From Paracoccus gahaiensis (GTDB taxonomy: Bacteria > Pseudomonadota > Alphaproteobacteria > Rhodobacterales > Rhodobacteraceae): a stretch of DNA of 64,000 nucleotides. Every line of letters starts with the position of its first letter. The first letter of the stretch is position 1. The notes beneath the pieces were generated by a model. The model had not been told where the DNA came from, searched no databases, and saw only the letters and a program-made list of their open reading frames with translations. The translations under genes were made by a program, and so were the position numbers. The DNA lies in contig NZ_SUNI01000002.1 in assembly GCF_005048225.1 (NCBI RefSeq), forward strand, positions 1-64,000, given 5' to 3'. Below, piece by piece: positions 55,274 through 64,000 of the stretch.

Positions 55274-56712
55274 GCCGCCGTCCCGGCTTTCGCGCGCTGG
55301 ACAAGGATCTGGGCCGTCTGGCCCGCACCGAGATTGCGCAGATGCATGCGATCCGCCCGATCCTGCGCCTTGGGCTGGGGATTCTGGCGCTGGTGGGCGC
55401 GTTGATGGTCGCGATGGCGCTGTCGGGCGCCGCGCCCGGCGTGCTGGCCCTGGGGGCGGGGCTGGTCGTCGCCGCCTGGCTGGGCATCGCGATCGGAGCC
55501 AACGACGTGGCGAACTCGCTTGGCCCCGCCTTCGGCGCCGGGGCGATCCGGCTGCTGCCGGGCCTGGCGCTGGTCGCGATGGCGGGAATCACCGGGGCGG
55601 TGCTGGCGGGCGGGGCGGTCTCGGCCCGGCTGGCGCAGGGCATCGTCGAGCTGGGCGACGTGGCGCAGGGCGTGCGGGCGCCGATGGTGATGGTGGCGGC
55701 CCTGATCGGGGCGGCAAGCTGGATCACCCTGGCCACCGCCGGCAGCCTACCGGTCAGCACCTCGCATTCCATCGTGGGCGGCATCGTCGGCGCGGGTGCC
55801 GTGGCCTTCGGCCCGGGCAGCGTGGCCTGGGGCACGGTGGCGATGATCGCCTCGGTCTGGGTGGCCACGCCGATCCTGTCGGGCGCGCTGGCAGGCGCGC
55901 TGCTGATCCTTCTGCGCCTGAAGGTGGTCGGGGTCGCCGATCGCGCTCAGGGCGCGCTGCGCTGGCTGCCACCTCTGGTCGGGCTGATGTCGGGCACCTT
56001 CGCGGCCTATGTCATGATCCTGCTGCAGGGCGGCCCGGGACCCGAGCTGGCGGTGGCACTGGCCCTGGGGCTGGCGGGGCTGCTGGCCACCCGCCGGGGC
56101 GTGCGGCAGGAACTGGCCCGCGACCCGCACAAGCCCGCCACCCGGCGCCTGCTGCGCCCGGCGGTGCTGCTGGCCGTGTCGATCCTGGGCTTTGCGCATG
56201 GCGCCAACGATGTCGGCAATATCGCCGGCCCGCTGTCGGTGATCCTGCAGGGCCAGGCGGTCGCACCGGGCCTGAGGCTGGGGCCCGGCGTGGTCCCGGT
56301 GCTGGTCCTGGTCTGCGGCGGGCTGGCCATCGCCACGGGGACGCTGCTGTTCGGACGCCGCGTGGTCCACATGGTCGGCAGCGGCATCACCCGGCTGAAC
56401 GCGGGGCGGGCCTTCTGCGTCTCGCTGGCGACCGCAATCGTGGTGATGAGCGCCTCGGGGCTGGGACTGCCGGTCTCGACCACGCATGTGGCGGTGGGCG
56501 GGGTCTTCGGCGTGGGCTTCGCGCGCGAATTTCTGGACCGCCGCCGCGACAGCCGGGCCGATGCCCTGCCCGCCGAGGAGACCCGCCGCCGAATCCTGGT
56601 CCGCCGCAGCCATGTCGTCACCATCACCGCCGCCTGGCTGGTGACGCTGCCGATCACCGCCCTGCTGGGTGCGCTGGCCTGCCTGCTGCTGCTTTGGGCG
56701 ACGGGCGTCTAG
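55270..56712 (+). CDS. pit: Inorganic phosphate transporter (PiT family)
   Basis: A 480-residue PiT (PF01384) transporter, a metal-phosphate symporter. Both family signature repeats are seen: IAIGANDVANSLGPAFGAGA and FAHGANDVGNIAGPLSVILQ, together with PVSTSHSIVGG and PVSTTHVAVGG. About ten hydrophobic helices. A roughly 35-residue hydrophilic N-terminus precedes the first helix. Stop at 56712; the convergent pncB ends 16 bases away. Confidence 0.93.
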   Translation: MSRRPGFRALDKDLGRLARTEIAQMHAIRPILRLGLGILALVGALMVAMALSGAAPGVLALGAGLVVAAWLGIAIGANDVANSLGPAFGAGAIRLLPGLALVAMAGITGAVLAGGAVSARLAQGIVELGDVAQGVRAPMVMVAALIGAASWITLATAGSLPVSTSHSIVGGIVGAGAVAFGPGSVAWGTVAMIASVWVATPILSGALAGALLILLRLKVVGVADRAQGALRWLPPLVGLMSGTFAAYVMILLQGGPGPELAVALALGLAGLLATRRGVRQELARDPHKPATRRLLRPAVLLAVSILGFAHGANDVGNIAGPLSVILQGQAVAPGLRLGPGVVPVLVLVCGGLAIATGTLLFGRRVVHMVGSGITRLNAGRAFCVSLATAIVVMSASGLGLPVSTTHVAVGGVFGVGFAREFLDRRRDSRADALPAEETRRRILVRRSHVVTITAAWLVTLPITALLGALACLLLLWATGV

Positions 56713-56728
56713 GCCCGCGTCAAGACCC

Positions 56729-58021
56729 TCAGACCGAGACCGCCAGCGCCTGCTGCGCACCCACCCCGAAGACCCGCTTGTAGCGCGCGATCTCGGAGGC
56801 AGGGCCGGTGGCCTTGGCGGGGTTGTCCGACAGCTTGACCGTGGGGCGTCCGTCCGCCGCCACGGCCTTGCAGACCAGGCTGAAGGGCGCCAGCCCGTCG
56901 CCGGGCACCAGCCCCCGGAAATCGTTGGTCATCAGCGTGCCCCAGCCGAAGCTGACCTTGACCCGGCCATGAAACTGCCGGTGCAGGGCGATGATCCGGT
57001 CCACGTCCAGCCCGTCGGAAAAGATGATCAGCTTGCCGCGTGGATCCTCGCCCCGGTCCCGCCACCAGCGGATCGCGTTTTCCGCCCCGGTCGCCGGATC
57101 GCCGCTGTCGATGCGGATGCCGGTCCAGCCCGCCAGCCAGTCGGGCGCCCCGGCCAGGAACCCCTCGGTGCCGTAGGTGTCGGGCAGGATGATGCGCAGG
57201 TTGCCCTCGTGCTCCTCGTGCCAGTCGGCCAGCACCTCGTAGGGCGCGGCCCGCAGGCCTGCGTCGCTGTCGGCCAGCGCGGCATGGACCATCGGCAGCT
57301 CATGCGCGTTGGTGCCGATCGCCTCGATTTCGCGGCGCATGGCGATGGCGCAGTTCGAGGTGCCGGTGAAGCGGTCGCCCAGGCCCTCCATCATCGCCTG
57401 CACGGTCCAGTCCTGCCACAGGAAGCTGTGGCGGCGCCGGGTGCCGAAATCGGCGATGCGCAGGTCGGGCAGATCGCGCAGCGCCTCGATCTTTTCCCAC
57501 AGCCGGGTCATGGCGCGGGCATAGAGGACCTGCAGCTCGAACCGGCCCAGATCCTTCAGCACGGCGCGGGACCGCAGCTCCATCAGGATGGCCAGGGCGG
57601 GGATCTCCCACAGCATGACCTGGGGCCAGGGGCCCTCGAAGGTCAGCTCGAACTGACCGTCGCGCTTGTCCAGCTGATAGGGGGGCAGGCGCAGCCCTTC
57701 CAGGAACTCCATGAAGTCGGGGCGGAACATCTGGCGCTTGCCATAGAAGGTGTTGCCGCGCAGCCAGGTGCTTTCGCCGCGCGTCAGCGACAGGGTGCGG
57801 ACATGGTCCAGCTGCTCGCGCAGCTCGCCCTCGTCGATCAGCTCGGCCAGGCGCACGTCGGTGCTGCGGTTGATCAGGCTGAAGGTCACCCGCGTGTCGG
57901 GGCTGTTGCGATGAACCGACTGGCACATCAGCAGCTTGTAGAAATCGGTGTCGATCAGCGACCGCACGATCGGGTCGATCTTCCATTTGTGGTTGTAGAC
58001 GCGCGTGGCGATATCGACCAT
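56729..58021 (-). CDS. pncB: Nicotinate phosphoribosyltransferase
   Basis: A 430-residue PncB. It makes nicotinate mononucleotide from nicotinate, PRPP and ATP in NAD salvage. Motifs are [16 protein letters not shown] at the N-terminus, [26 protein letters not shown] and the PRPP-region [15 protein letters not shown] and [14 protein letters not shown] 58021 gives the family length; a longer frame is unsupported. It is 59 bases after pncA on the same strand. Confidence 0.95.
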   Translation of the reverse strand: MVDIATRVYNHKWKIDPIVRSLIDTDFYKLLMCQSVHRNSPDTRVTFSLINRSTDVRLAELIDEGELREQLDHVRTLSLTRGESTWLRGNTFYGKRQMFRPDFMEFLEGLRLPPYQLDKRDGQFELTFEGPWPQVMLWEIPALAILMELRSRAVLKDLGRFELQVLYARAMTRLWEKIEALRDLPDLRIADFGTRRRHSFLWQDWTVQAMMEGLGDRFTGTSNCAIAMRREIEAIGTNAHELPMVHAALADSDAGLRAAPYEVLADWHEEHEGNLRIILPDTYGTEGFLAGAPDWLAGWTGIRIDSGDPATGAENAIRWWRDRGEDPRGKLIIFSDGLDVDRIIALHRQFHGRVKVSFGWGTLMTNDFRGLVPGDGLAPFSLVCKAVAADGRPTVKLSDNPAKATGPASEIARYKRVFGVGAQQALAVSV

Positions 58022-58080
58022 CGGTGCTGATCCCTCAAGATTTGGCCCTTGGTGCCCAAAAGCGGGCGGGCGCGCAAGCC

Positions 58081-58677
58081 TCAGGCCAGATGGACGCCCG
58101 CCCGCCGCATCCCGTCCTGCGCCGCCTGCAGGCTGCCCCCGGTGTCGATGGCGCGGCAGGCGTCCTGGATCACCTGCACTTGAAAGCCGAGGCGTGCGGC
58201 GTCCATCGCGCTCCAGCCGACGCAGAAATCCAGGGCCAGACCCGCAAGGGTCAGCTGGTCGATGCCCCGCTCGCGCAGGTATCCGGCCAGCCCGGTGGGC
58301 GTGGTGCGGTCGTTCTCGAAGAAGGCCGAATAGCTGTCGATGCCGCGCCGGAACCCCTTGCGCAGGATCAGGTCGGCGCGGTCCGTCGCCAGCCCCGGAT
58401 GGAACGCCGCGCCCTTCGAGCCGATGACGCAATGCGCGGGCCACAGGACCTGCGGGCCATAGGGCATCTGCACCTGGGAAAAGGGCGCGGCCCCGGGATG
58501 GGTATCGGCGAAGCTGGCGTGATCCGCCGGATGCCAGTCCTGCGTCAGGATCACCGCATCGACCCCGTCCATCAGGGCGTTCACCGGCGCGACGATCTCG
58601 TCGCCCCCCTGCACGGCCAGCGCGCCGCCGGGACAGAAGTCGATCTGCAGGTCGATGACGATCAGGGCGCGGGGCAT
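58081..58677 (-). CDS. pncA: Nicotinamidase
   Basis: A 198-residue PncA. It deamidates nicotinamide to nicotinate, which pncB uses next. The catalytic Asp is in [16 protein letters not shown], the metal-binding residues in [11 protein letters not shown], Lys in LRKGF and the nucleophile Cys in [17 protein letters not shown]. The frame is open to 58737, but ATG 58677 fits the family. The pair forms a nicotinamide salvage operon. Confidence 0.95.
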   Translation of the reverse strand: MPRALIVIDLQIDFCPGGALAVQGGDEIVAPVNALMDGVDAVILTQDWHPADHASFADTHPGAAPFSQVQMPYGPQVLWPAHCVIGSKGAAFHPGLATDRADLILRKGFRRGIDSYSAFFENDRTTPTGLAGYLRERGIDQLTLAGLALDFCVGWSAMDAARLGFQVQVIQDACRAIDTGGSLQAAQDGMRRAGVHLA

Positions 58678-58820
58678 GGCGGTCCTTTCCGGGCGGGGGC
58701 GATCCCCCATCGGACCGCGCCGGCGGGCCAGGGTCAAGACCCGCGACCGGCACTGGCGGCGATTCCGCGATTGCGTTAGGCGGGCGTCAGCATAGGCTGA
58801 GCCAAACCAGGGAGGACCCG

Positions 58821-60416
58821 ATGGGCATCAAGGACGATCTGCACCATCCCGCCACATATGACGAGAACGAGACGCCGACGCGCTCTGCCCGGATGATCTG
58901 GGGCCTGCGGGCCGTGGGTCTGGCCATGGCCGCGCTGGTTTGGATCCTGCTGGGCGGGCAGGAGGGCCTGTCGGCGGATGCGCGCATCGTCGCCGCCGTC
59001 GGCACGCTGATGGCCGTGTGGTGGATGACAGAGGCGATCCCGCTGTCGGCCACCGCCCTTCTGCCCATCGTGCTGATCCCCGCCCTGACCGAGACGACCG
59101 TGGCGCAGGCGACCCAGCCCTATGCCAGCTCGATCGTGTTCCTGTTCCTGGGCGGCTTCCTGATCGCCATCGCGATGGAGAAATGGCACCTGCACACCCG
59201 CGTGGCCCTGCTGACCCTGCGCAAGGTGGGCACCGCGCCGCGCCAGATCGTGCTGGGCATGATGCTGGCCACGGGCTTTCTGTCGATGTGGGTGTCCAAC
59301 ACCGCCACCACGCTGATGATGCTGCCCATCGGCCTGTCGGTCCTGTCGCTGGTCGTCGACCGCAGCTCGCGCCAGGACGGCGCGGCGGCCGAGGATGCGC
59401 TGAAGGGCGGCGCGACGATCACCGATGTCGTCAAGGACCCCAATATCAGCGCCTTCGGGGTCTGTCTGGTGCTGTCGATTGCCTGGGCGGCCTCGATGGG
59501 GGGCCTGGGCACGCTCTTGGGCAGCCCGCCCAATGCCATCGTCGCGGGCTATGCCTCGGACGAGCTGGGCCGCGAGATCGGCTTTCTGGAATGGATGATC
59601 CTCGGCACGCCGCTGGCCTTCATCTTCATCATCATCGCGTGGTTCCTGATGACCCGGGTCCTCTACCGCTTCGATCTGCCCGAGATCCCCGGCGGGCGCG
59701 AGATGATCGAAGAGCAGGTCCGTGGTCTGGGCCCCCTCAGCCAGGGCGAACGGATGGTGCTGGGCGTGTTCCTGGGCGCCGCCTTCCTGTGGATCGTGCC
59801 GGGTCTGCTGGCCACCATCCCCGCCATCGGCGCCGCCGCCCCCTGGCTGGACAGCCTGGACGACACCGCCATCGCCATCGGCGCCGGTCTGGTGATGTTC
59901 CTGCTGCCCGGCAAGGGCCGCGACCAGATGGTGCTGGAATGGAAGGATGCCGAGGCCGGCCTGCCCTGGGGTGTGCTGCTGCTGTTCGGGGGCGGCCTCA
60001 GCCTGGCCTCGGCCGTGGCCTCCTCGGGGCTGGACGGCTGGTTCGGCCAGCAGGTCACGGGGCTGGGCTCGCTGCCCACGATCCTGCTGGTGGCGTCCGT
60101 CGTCACGATCATCCTGTTCCTGACCGAGATCACCTCGAACACCGCCACCGCCGCGACCTTCATCCCGATCCTGGGCGGCGTCGCCCTGGGCATCGGGGCG
60201 GATGCGATGACACTGCTGATCCCGGCGGCGCTGGCCGCGACCTGCGCCTTCATGCTGCCGGTGGGCACCCCGCCCAATGCCATCGTCTTCGGCACCGGCA
60301 CCGTGACCATCGCGCAGATGGCCAAGGGGGGCTTCGTGCTGAACATCGTCGGCATCCTGCTGATCACCGGGCTGACCTATCTGCTGGGCGGCCTGGCCCT
60401 GGGCCTGACCTTCTAG
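58821..60416 (+). CDS. DASS/SLC13 family anion:sodium symporter
   Basis: A 531-residue transporter of the divalent-anion:Na symporter family, which imports dicarboxylates, sulfate or phosphate. The two SNT sodium/substrate motifs are visible: [14 protein letters not shown] and [14 protein letters not shown], each followed by a PxNA motif ([10 protein letters not shown] and [10 protein letters not shown]). About eleven hydrophobic helices. The substrate is not known; nearness to maeB is compatible with C4-dicarboxylates. GGAGG is 7 bases upstream of ATG 58821. Confidence 0.9.
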   Translation: MGIKDDLHHPATYDENETPTRSARMIWGLRAVGLAMAALVWILLGGQEGLSADARIVAAVGTLMAVWWMTEAIPLSATALLPIVLIPALTETTVAQATQPYASSIVFLFLGGFLIAIAMEKWHLHTRVALLTLRKVGTAPRQIVLGMMLATGFLSMWVSNTATTLMMLPIGLSVLSLVVDRSSRQDGAAAEDALKGGATITDVVKDPNISAFGVCLVLSIAWAASMGGLGTLLGSPPNAIVAGYASDELGREIGFLEWMILGTPLAFIFIIIAWFLMTRVLYRFDLPEIPGGREMIEEQVRGLGPLSQGERMVLGVFLGAAFLWIVPGLLATIPAIGAAAPWLDSLDDTAIAIGAGLVMFLLPGKGRDQMVLEWKDAEAGLPWGVLLLFGGGLSLASAVASSGLDGWFGQQVTGLGSLPTILLVASVVTIILFLTEITSNTATAATFIPILGGVALGIGADAMTLLIPAALAATCAFMLPVGTPPNAIVFGTGTVTIAQMAKGGFVLNIVGILLITGLTYLLGGLALGLTF

Positions 60417-60456
60417 GACCTTGCCTTGGCGGGCGCGGCTGTCTAAAGCCGCGCCC

Positions 60457-61332
60457 ATGCCCACAGTCGCCGCGCTCTATCATTTCGCCAGGCTTCCCGA
60501 CGCTGCCGCGCGGCAGGCGCCGCTGCTGGCCCTGTGCCGGGCGCAGGGCCTGTGCGGCACGCTGCTGCTGGCGCCCGAGGGCATCAACGGCACCATCGCC
60601 GGCCCGCGCGATGGCATCCTGACGGTGCTGGACCATCTCCGCGCCTGGCCCGGCTTCGCCGCGCTGACCTGGAAGGAAAGCGCTGCCGACACTCCGCCCT
60701 TCGCCCGCATGAAGGTCCGCCTCAAGCGCGAGATCGTCACGATGGGCCAGCCCGACGTGGACCCGGTGGCGGGGGTGGGCCGCTATGTCGCCCCGGCCGA
60801 CTGGAACGCGCTGATCGCCGCCCCCGACGTGGCGGTCATCGACACCCGGAATGACTACGAGGTGCAGATAGGCACCTTCCGGGGCGCCGTCGATCCGGGC
60901 ACGAAAAGCTTCCGCGACTTCCCCGCCTGGTGGGCCGCCAATGCCCACCGCTTCCAGGGCAAGCGCATCGCGATGTTCTGCACCGGCGGAATCCGCTGCG
61001 AGAAGTCGACGAACTACCTGCTGTCGCAGGGGGTCCCCGAGGTCCATCACCTGCAGGGCGGCATCCTGAAATATCTCGAGGAGATCCCCGAACAGGACAG
61101 CACCTGGCAGGGCGACTGCTTCGTCTTCGACCAGCGCGTCAGCCTGACCCATGGCCTGGCCCCGGGCCGCCACGGCCTCTGCCATGCCTGCCGCCGTCCG
61201 CTGGCCCCCGAGGACCGCGCCCGCCCCGAATACGAGGAAGGCGCCTGCTGCCACCGCTGCGCCGACGAATATACCGAGGCCGACCGCGCCCGCTTTCGCG
61301 AGCGCCAGAGACAGGTCGACCGCCTCCCCTGA
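60457..61332 (+). CDS. trhO: tRNA uridine(34) hydroxylase (rhodanese-domain)
   Basis: A 291-residue TrhO (YceA). It hydroxylates U34 of tRNA wobble positions with oxygen (ho5U). Layout: an N-terminal acylphosphatase-like domain ([15 protein letters not shown]), a rhodanese domain from about residue 115 ([15 protein letters not shown]) with the active loop [14 protein letters not shown], and a C-terminal Cys-rich zinc-like segment ([19 protein letters not shown]). ATG 60457 is chosen; the in-frame TTG 60421 lacks support. Confidence 0.93.
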   Translation: MPTVAALYHFARLPDAAARQAPLLALCRAQGLCGTLLLAPEGINGTIAGPRDGILTVLDHLRAWPGFAALTWKESAADTPPFARMKVRLKREIVTMGQPDVDPVAGVGRYVAPADWNALIAAPDVAVIDTRNDYEVQIGTFRGAVDPGTKSFRDFPAWWAANAHRFQGKRIAMFCTGGIRCEKSTNYLLSQGVPEVHHLQGGILKYLEEIPEQDSTWQGDCFVFDQRVSLTHGLAPGRHGLCHACRRPLAPEDRARPEYEEGACCHRCADEYTEADRARFRERQRQVDRLP

Positions 61333-61343
61333 CCTGCTTGGGT

Positions 61344-61400
61344 CTTTAAATATCCTCGGGGGGAGGCGCCGTCAGGCGACGGGGGGCGGACAGCCCCCCT
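61344..61400. repeat. Intergenic hairpin repeat, copy 1
   Basis: Contains AAATATCCTCGGGGGGAG, then small hairpins: CCGTC-AGGC-GACGG (61369-61382) and GGGGGGC-GGACA-GCCCCCC (61381-61399). The related copy 2 is at 63780-63835 in the opposite orientation. It fills the gap between convergent trhO and maeB and probably acts as a shared terminator. Confidence 0.6.
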
Positions 61401-61407
61401 TGCGAGC

Positions 61408-63684
61408 TCAGCCCTGCGCGCCCACGCCGCCGGCCGCGATGGCCGCCATGTTCAGGATGTCGCTGACCGTCGAGTTGGTCGAGCAGATCTGGATGGGCCG
61501 CGCCACCCCGGTCAGGATCGGCCCGATCACTGTCGCCCCCGCCATCTCCTGCAGCAGCTTGACCGAGATCGAGGCCGAATGCCGCGCCGGCACCACCAGC
61601 ACGTTGGCGGGCGCGGTCAGGCGGCTGAAGGGATAGCGGGCGGCCGCCTCCATGTTCAGCGCCACATCGACGGTCATCTCGCCCTCGTATTCGAAGTCCG
61701 CCCCGCGCGCGTCCAGCACATGGGCGGCCTCGGACATCTTGGTGGCGCGCTCGCTGACCGGATAGCCGAAATTCGAGAAGGACAGGAAGGCCACGCGCGG
61801 CTCCAGCCCAAGGGTGCGGGCCACGGCGGCGCCGCGGGTGGCGATCTCGGCCAGATCCTCGGCCTCGGGCCATTCATGGACCAGCGTGTCGCCGATCAGC
61901 ACGATCCGGCCCCGGTGCAGCACGGCGGTGATGCCCACCGCCCCGTCCTGCGGGCGCACGTCGAAGACCTGCCCGATCTGCGCCAGCACGGGGGCGTTCT
62001 TGCGCGTCACCCCGGTCACCAGCCCGTCGCCATGCCCATGCGCCAGCATCAGGGCCGCAAAGACATGGCGGTCGCGATTGGCCAGCTTGAAGGCATCCTC
62101 GCGGTCCACGCCCTTCCGTTGCAGGCGCTGGTACAGGAACTCGTGATAGCTGTCCAAGTGGCGGGTATTGGCGGCGTTGACGACGCTGATCTCGCGGAAG
62201 GCATCGCCCATGCCCAGGGCCTCCAGCTCGGCCTTGACCTCGGCCTCGCGGCCTACGACCAGCGACTGGCCCATGCCACCCCGCTGCCAGGCGACGGCGG
62301 CGCGCAGCACGCGCGGATCGTCGCCCTCGGCGAAGATCATCCGGGCCTGCTTGGACCGGGCGCGGGCATGAAGCCCCTGCAGGATCGCCGCCGTCGGGTC
62401 CATGCGGTTCTTCAGCGTCTGGACATAGCCCTCCATGTCGATGATCGGGCGGCGGGCCACGCCGGTGTCCATGCCCGCCTTGGCGACGGCTGGCGGGATG
62501 ACATGGATCAGGCGCGGGTCGAAGGGGGTCGGGATGATGTAGTCGCGCCCGAATTGCAGCTTGCGGCCATAGGCGATGGCGACCTCGTCGGGGACATCCT
62601 CGCGCGCCAGCGCGGCCAGGGCCTCGGCGCAGGCGATCTTCATCTCGTCGTTGATGGCGCGGGCATGGATGTCCAGTGCGCCCCGGAAGAGATAGGGAAA
62701 GCCCAGGACGTTGTTGACCTGGTTGGGATAGTCGCTGCGCCCGGTGGCCACGATCGCGTCGGGGCGGACCTCATGGGCCTCTTCGGGGGTGATCTCGGGA
62801 TCGGGATTGGCCATCGCGAAGATCACCGGGTTGTCGGCCATGCTGGCAACCATGTCCTGCGTGACGGCGCCCTTGGCCGAGACGCCCAGGAACACGTCGG
62901 CGCCCTTCATGGCGTCGGTCAGGCTGCGGGCGTCGGTCACCACCGCATGGGCCGATTTCCACTGGTTCATGCCCTCGGTCCGGCCCTGCCAGATCACGCC
63001 CTTGGTGTCGCACATGATGCAGTTGTCATGCCGCGCGCCCATGGATTTCAGCAGTTCCAGACAGGCGATGCCGGCAGCGCCCGCACCATTGAGGACGATG
63101 CGCACGTCCTCGATCTTTTTCCCCGACAACTCCAGCGCGTTCAGCAGGCCCGCCGCGCAGATGACGGCCGTGCCGTGCTGGTCGTCATGGAAGACCGGAA
63201 TGTCCATCAGCTCCTTCAGGCGCTGTTCGATGATGAAGCATTCGGGCGCCTTGATGTCCTCCAGGTTGATGCCCCCGAAGGTCGGGCCCATCAGCTTGAC
63301 GGCATTGATGAACTCGTCCGCATCCTCGGTGTCCAGCTCGATGTCGATGGCGTTCACGTCGGCGAAGCGCTTGAAGAGCACCGCCTTGCCCTCCATCACC
63401 GGCTTGGAGGCCAGCGCGCCCAGATTGCCCATCCCCAGGATCGCGGTGCCGTTCGAGATGACGGCGACCATGTTGCCCTTGGTCGTGTAATCATAGGCGG
63501 TCTCGGGCCGGTCGGCGATGGCCTGCACGGGCACCGCGACGCCGGGCGAATAGGCCAGCGACAGGTCGCGCTGCGTGGTCATGGGGGTCGAGGGGACGAT
63601 GTCGTATTTCCCCGGGCGCGGCTCCATGTGATAGGCCAGCGCCTCTTCGGGGGTGATGCGGGTGCGGCTGATCTTGTCGGTCAT
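61408..63684 (-). CDS. maeB: NADP-dependent malic enzyme with phosphotransacetylase-like domain
   Basis: A 758-residue MaeB. The N-terminal about 430 residues are the malic enzyme domain (AYSPGVAVPVQAIADR; DDQHGTAVICAAGLLNALEL; VLNGAGAAGIACLELL), converting malate to pyruvate and CO2 with NADP. The C-terminal about 320 residues resemble phosphotransacetylase but normally lack that activity and regulate oligomerisation and allostery. The start ATG 63684 has a GGGGGAC purine-rich site upstream. It is flanked by two copies of the same intergenic repeat. Confidence 0.96.
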   Translation of the reverse strand: MTDKISRTRITPEEALAYHMEPRPGKYDIVPSTPMTTQRDLSLAYSPGVAVPVQAIADRPETAYDYTTKGNMVAVISNGTAILGMGNLGALASKPVMEGKAVLFKRFADVNAIDIELDTEDADEFINAVKLMGPTFGGINLEDIKAPECFIIEQRLKELMDIPVFHDDQHGTAVICAAGLLNALELSGKKIEDVRIVLNGAGAAGIACLELLKSMGARHDNCIMCDTKGVIWQGRTEGMNQWKSAHAVVTDARSLTDAMKGADVFLGVSAKGAVTQDMVASMADNPVIFAMANPDPEITPEEAHEVRPDAIVATGRSDYPNQVNNVLGFPYLFRGALDIHARAINDEMKIACAEALAALAREDVPDEVAIAYGRKLQFGRDYIIPTPFDPRLIHVIPPAVAKAGMDTGVARRPIIDMEGYVQTLKNRMDPTAAILQGLHARARSKQARMIFAEGDDPRVLRAAVAWQRGGMGQSLVVGREAEVKAELEALGMGDAFREISVVNAANTRHLDSYHEFLYQRLQRKGVDREDAFKLANRDRHVFAALMLAHGHGDGLVTGVTRKNAPVLAQIGQVFDVRPQDGAVGITAVLHRGRIVLIGDTLVHEWPEAEDLAEIATRGAAVARTLGLEPRVAFLSFSNFGYPVSERATKMSEAAHVLDARGADFEYEGEMTVDVALNMEAAARYPFSRLTAPANVLVVPARHSASISVKLLQEMAGATVIGPILTGVARPIQICSTNSTVSDILNMAAIAAGGVGAQG

Positions 63685-63779
63685 GGGGTCCCCCCTTGGG
63701 CATTACGTCGCGTCTGCTTAGCGCGTCATCCCTGCCGCATCAACGCGCATGCCCGGCGGGGGCGCTGACGGAGGGGCAG

Positions 63780-63835
63780 AGGGGGCGCTGCCCCCGTCCT
63801 TCGGACTCCCCCGGGATATTTCCGCCAAGATGAAA
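63780..63835. repeat. Intergenic hairpin repeat, copy 2
   Basis: GGGGGC-GCT-GCCCCC (63781-63795), GTCC-TTC-GGAC (63796-63806) and CCCCCGGGATATTT match, in inverted orientation, the elements of copy 1 at 61344-61400. It lies between the maeB start and the 3' end of the upstream gene. Confidence 0.6.
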
Positions 63836-63854
63836 TCGGAGGTGGCCCCGGGGC

Positions 63855-64000
63855 TCAGAGGGTGACCTTGACGAAGCTGTCGCGCAGGGCGGCGGACCAG
63901 GCGGCGCTCATCTGCGCGAAGTCGGGGTCGCCGTCGAGGATGCGGCGGCGGGTGGTCACGGCGCAGGCGCCCTGTTCGATCACCGCCATGTCCAGCGGCA
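63855..64000 (-). CDS. Proteasome-type peptidase (COG3484-like), 3' end only
   Basis: The last 48 codons of a minus-strand gene that runs out of the window. The C-terminal sequence PLDMAVIEQGACAVTTRRRI and the end WSAALRDSFVKVTL match the C-terminal end of the predicted proteasome-type (HslV-like Ntn-hydrolase) peptidases of COG3484. The catalytic N-terminal Thr is outside the window. In many genomes this family neighbours alpha-E/transglutaminase-like genes, which cannot be checked here. Confidence 0.65.
   Translation of the reverse strand, partial: PLDMAVIEQGACAVTTRRRILDGDPDFAQMSAAWSAALRDSFVKVTL

Noticed and set aside
61579..63768. 729-codon plus-strand frame antisense to maeB
   Set aside because: Shadow of a fully supported malic enzyme.

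Overview
The window is about 64 kb of GC-rich DNA (strong G/C bias at third codon positions) with an alphaproteobacterial gene set. Several things point to the Rhodobacteraceae, probably Paracoccus or a close relative: a petABC (fbcFBC) bc1 operon with a Tat-type Rieske protein, an alphaproteobacterial RpoH-type promoter before dnaK, a cyanide-insensitive type bd oxidase with a DUF2474 peptide, and TPP-controlled thiBPQ. This is inferred from family resemblance, not from a database search. I saw no rRNA, tRNA or CRISPR array.

Layout. 1-3.4 kb is an accessory edge: a decayed IS481-type transposase end carrying a 14-bp hairpin insertion, a TetR regulator, a divergent HxlR/SDR pair, an orphan C-terminal coding fragment and a wrecked IS30 transposase. 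3.5-10.3 kb holds an ECF sigma/anti-sigma pair and a run of small membrane proteins (BI-1, DUF2076, ExoD, UPF0114, two CNNM/CorC-type proteins, one unknown). 10.5-11.4 kb is an outer-membrane beta-barrel gene with a perfect 19-bp palindrome upstream.

11.6-32 kb is the most distinctive part, a surface-polysaccharide locus. A plus-strand operon (rfbCBDA, a GT4, a GT2, a sulfotransferase, a pyruvyl transferase) runs head-on, with a 14-bp gap, into a minus-strand cluster (galU, galE, two paralogous GTs, a GT14 with an extra C-terminal domain, a two-domain sulfotransferase, UDP-galactopyranose mutase). Beside it lie kdsB, a CysQ nucleotidase that would clear PAP left by sulfotransferases, and a KpsM-like ABC export permease. 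Together they suggest an ABC-exported glycan with rhamnose and galactofuranose, decorated with sulfate and pyruvate. This is inference.

32-64 kb is mostly housekeeping: dnaKJ, radC (broken by one in-frame amber codon), petABC, a ribokinase-like gene, aroC, mutS, a TPP riboswitch with thiBPQ, cioAB plus a 34-aa DUF2474 peptide, a phosphomannomutase, a KSI-like/GNAT/nitrilase operon, arfB-nudix-pit, pncB and pncA, a DASS transporter, trhO, maeB, and the 3' end of a proteasome-type peptidase gene. Two copies of a short hairpin-rich intergenic repeat flank maeB. Many very long ORFs antisense to these genes are high-GC shadows and were left out.
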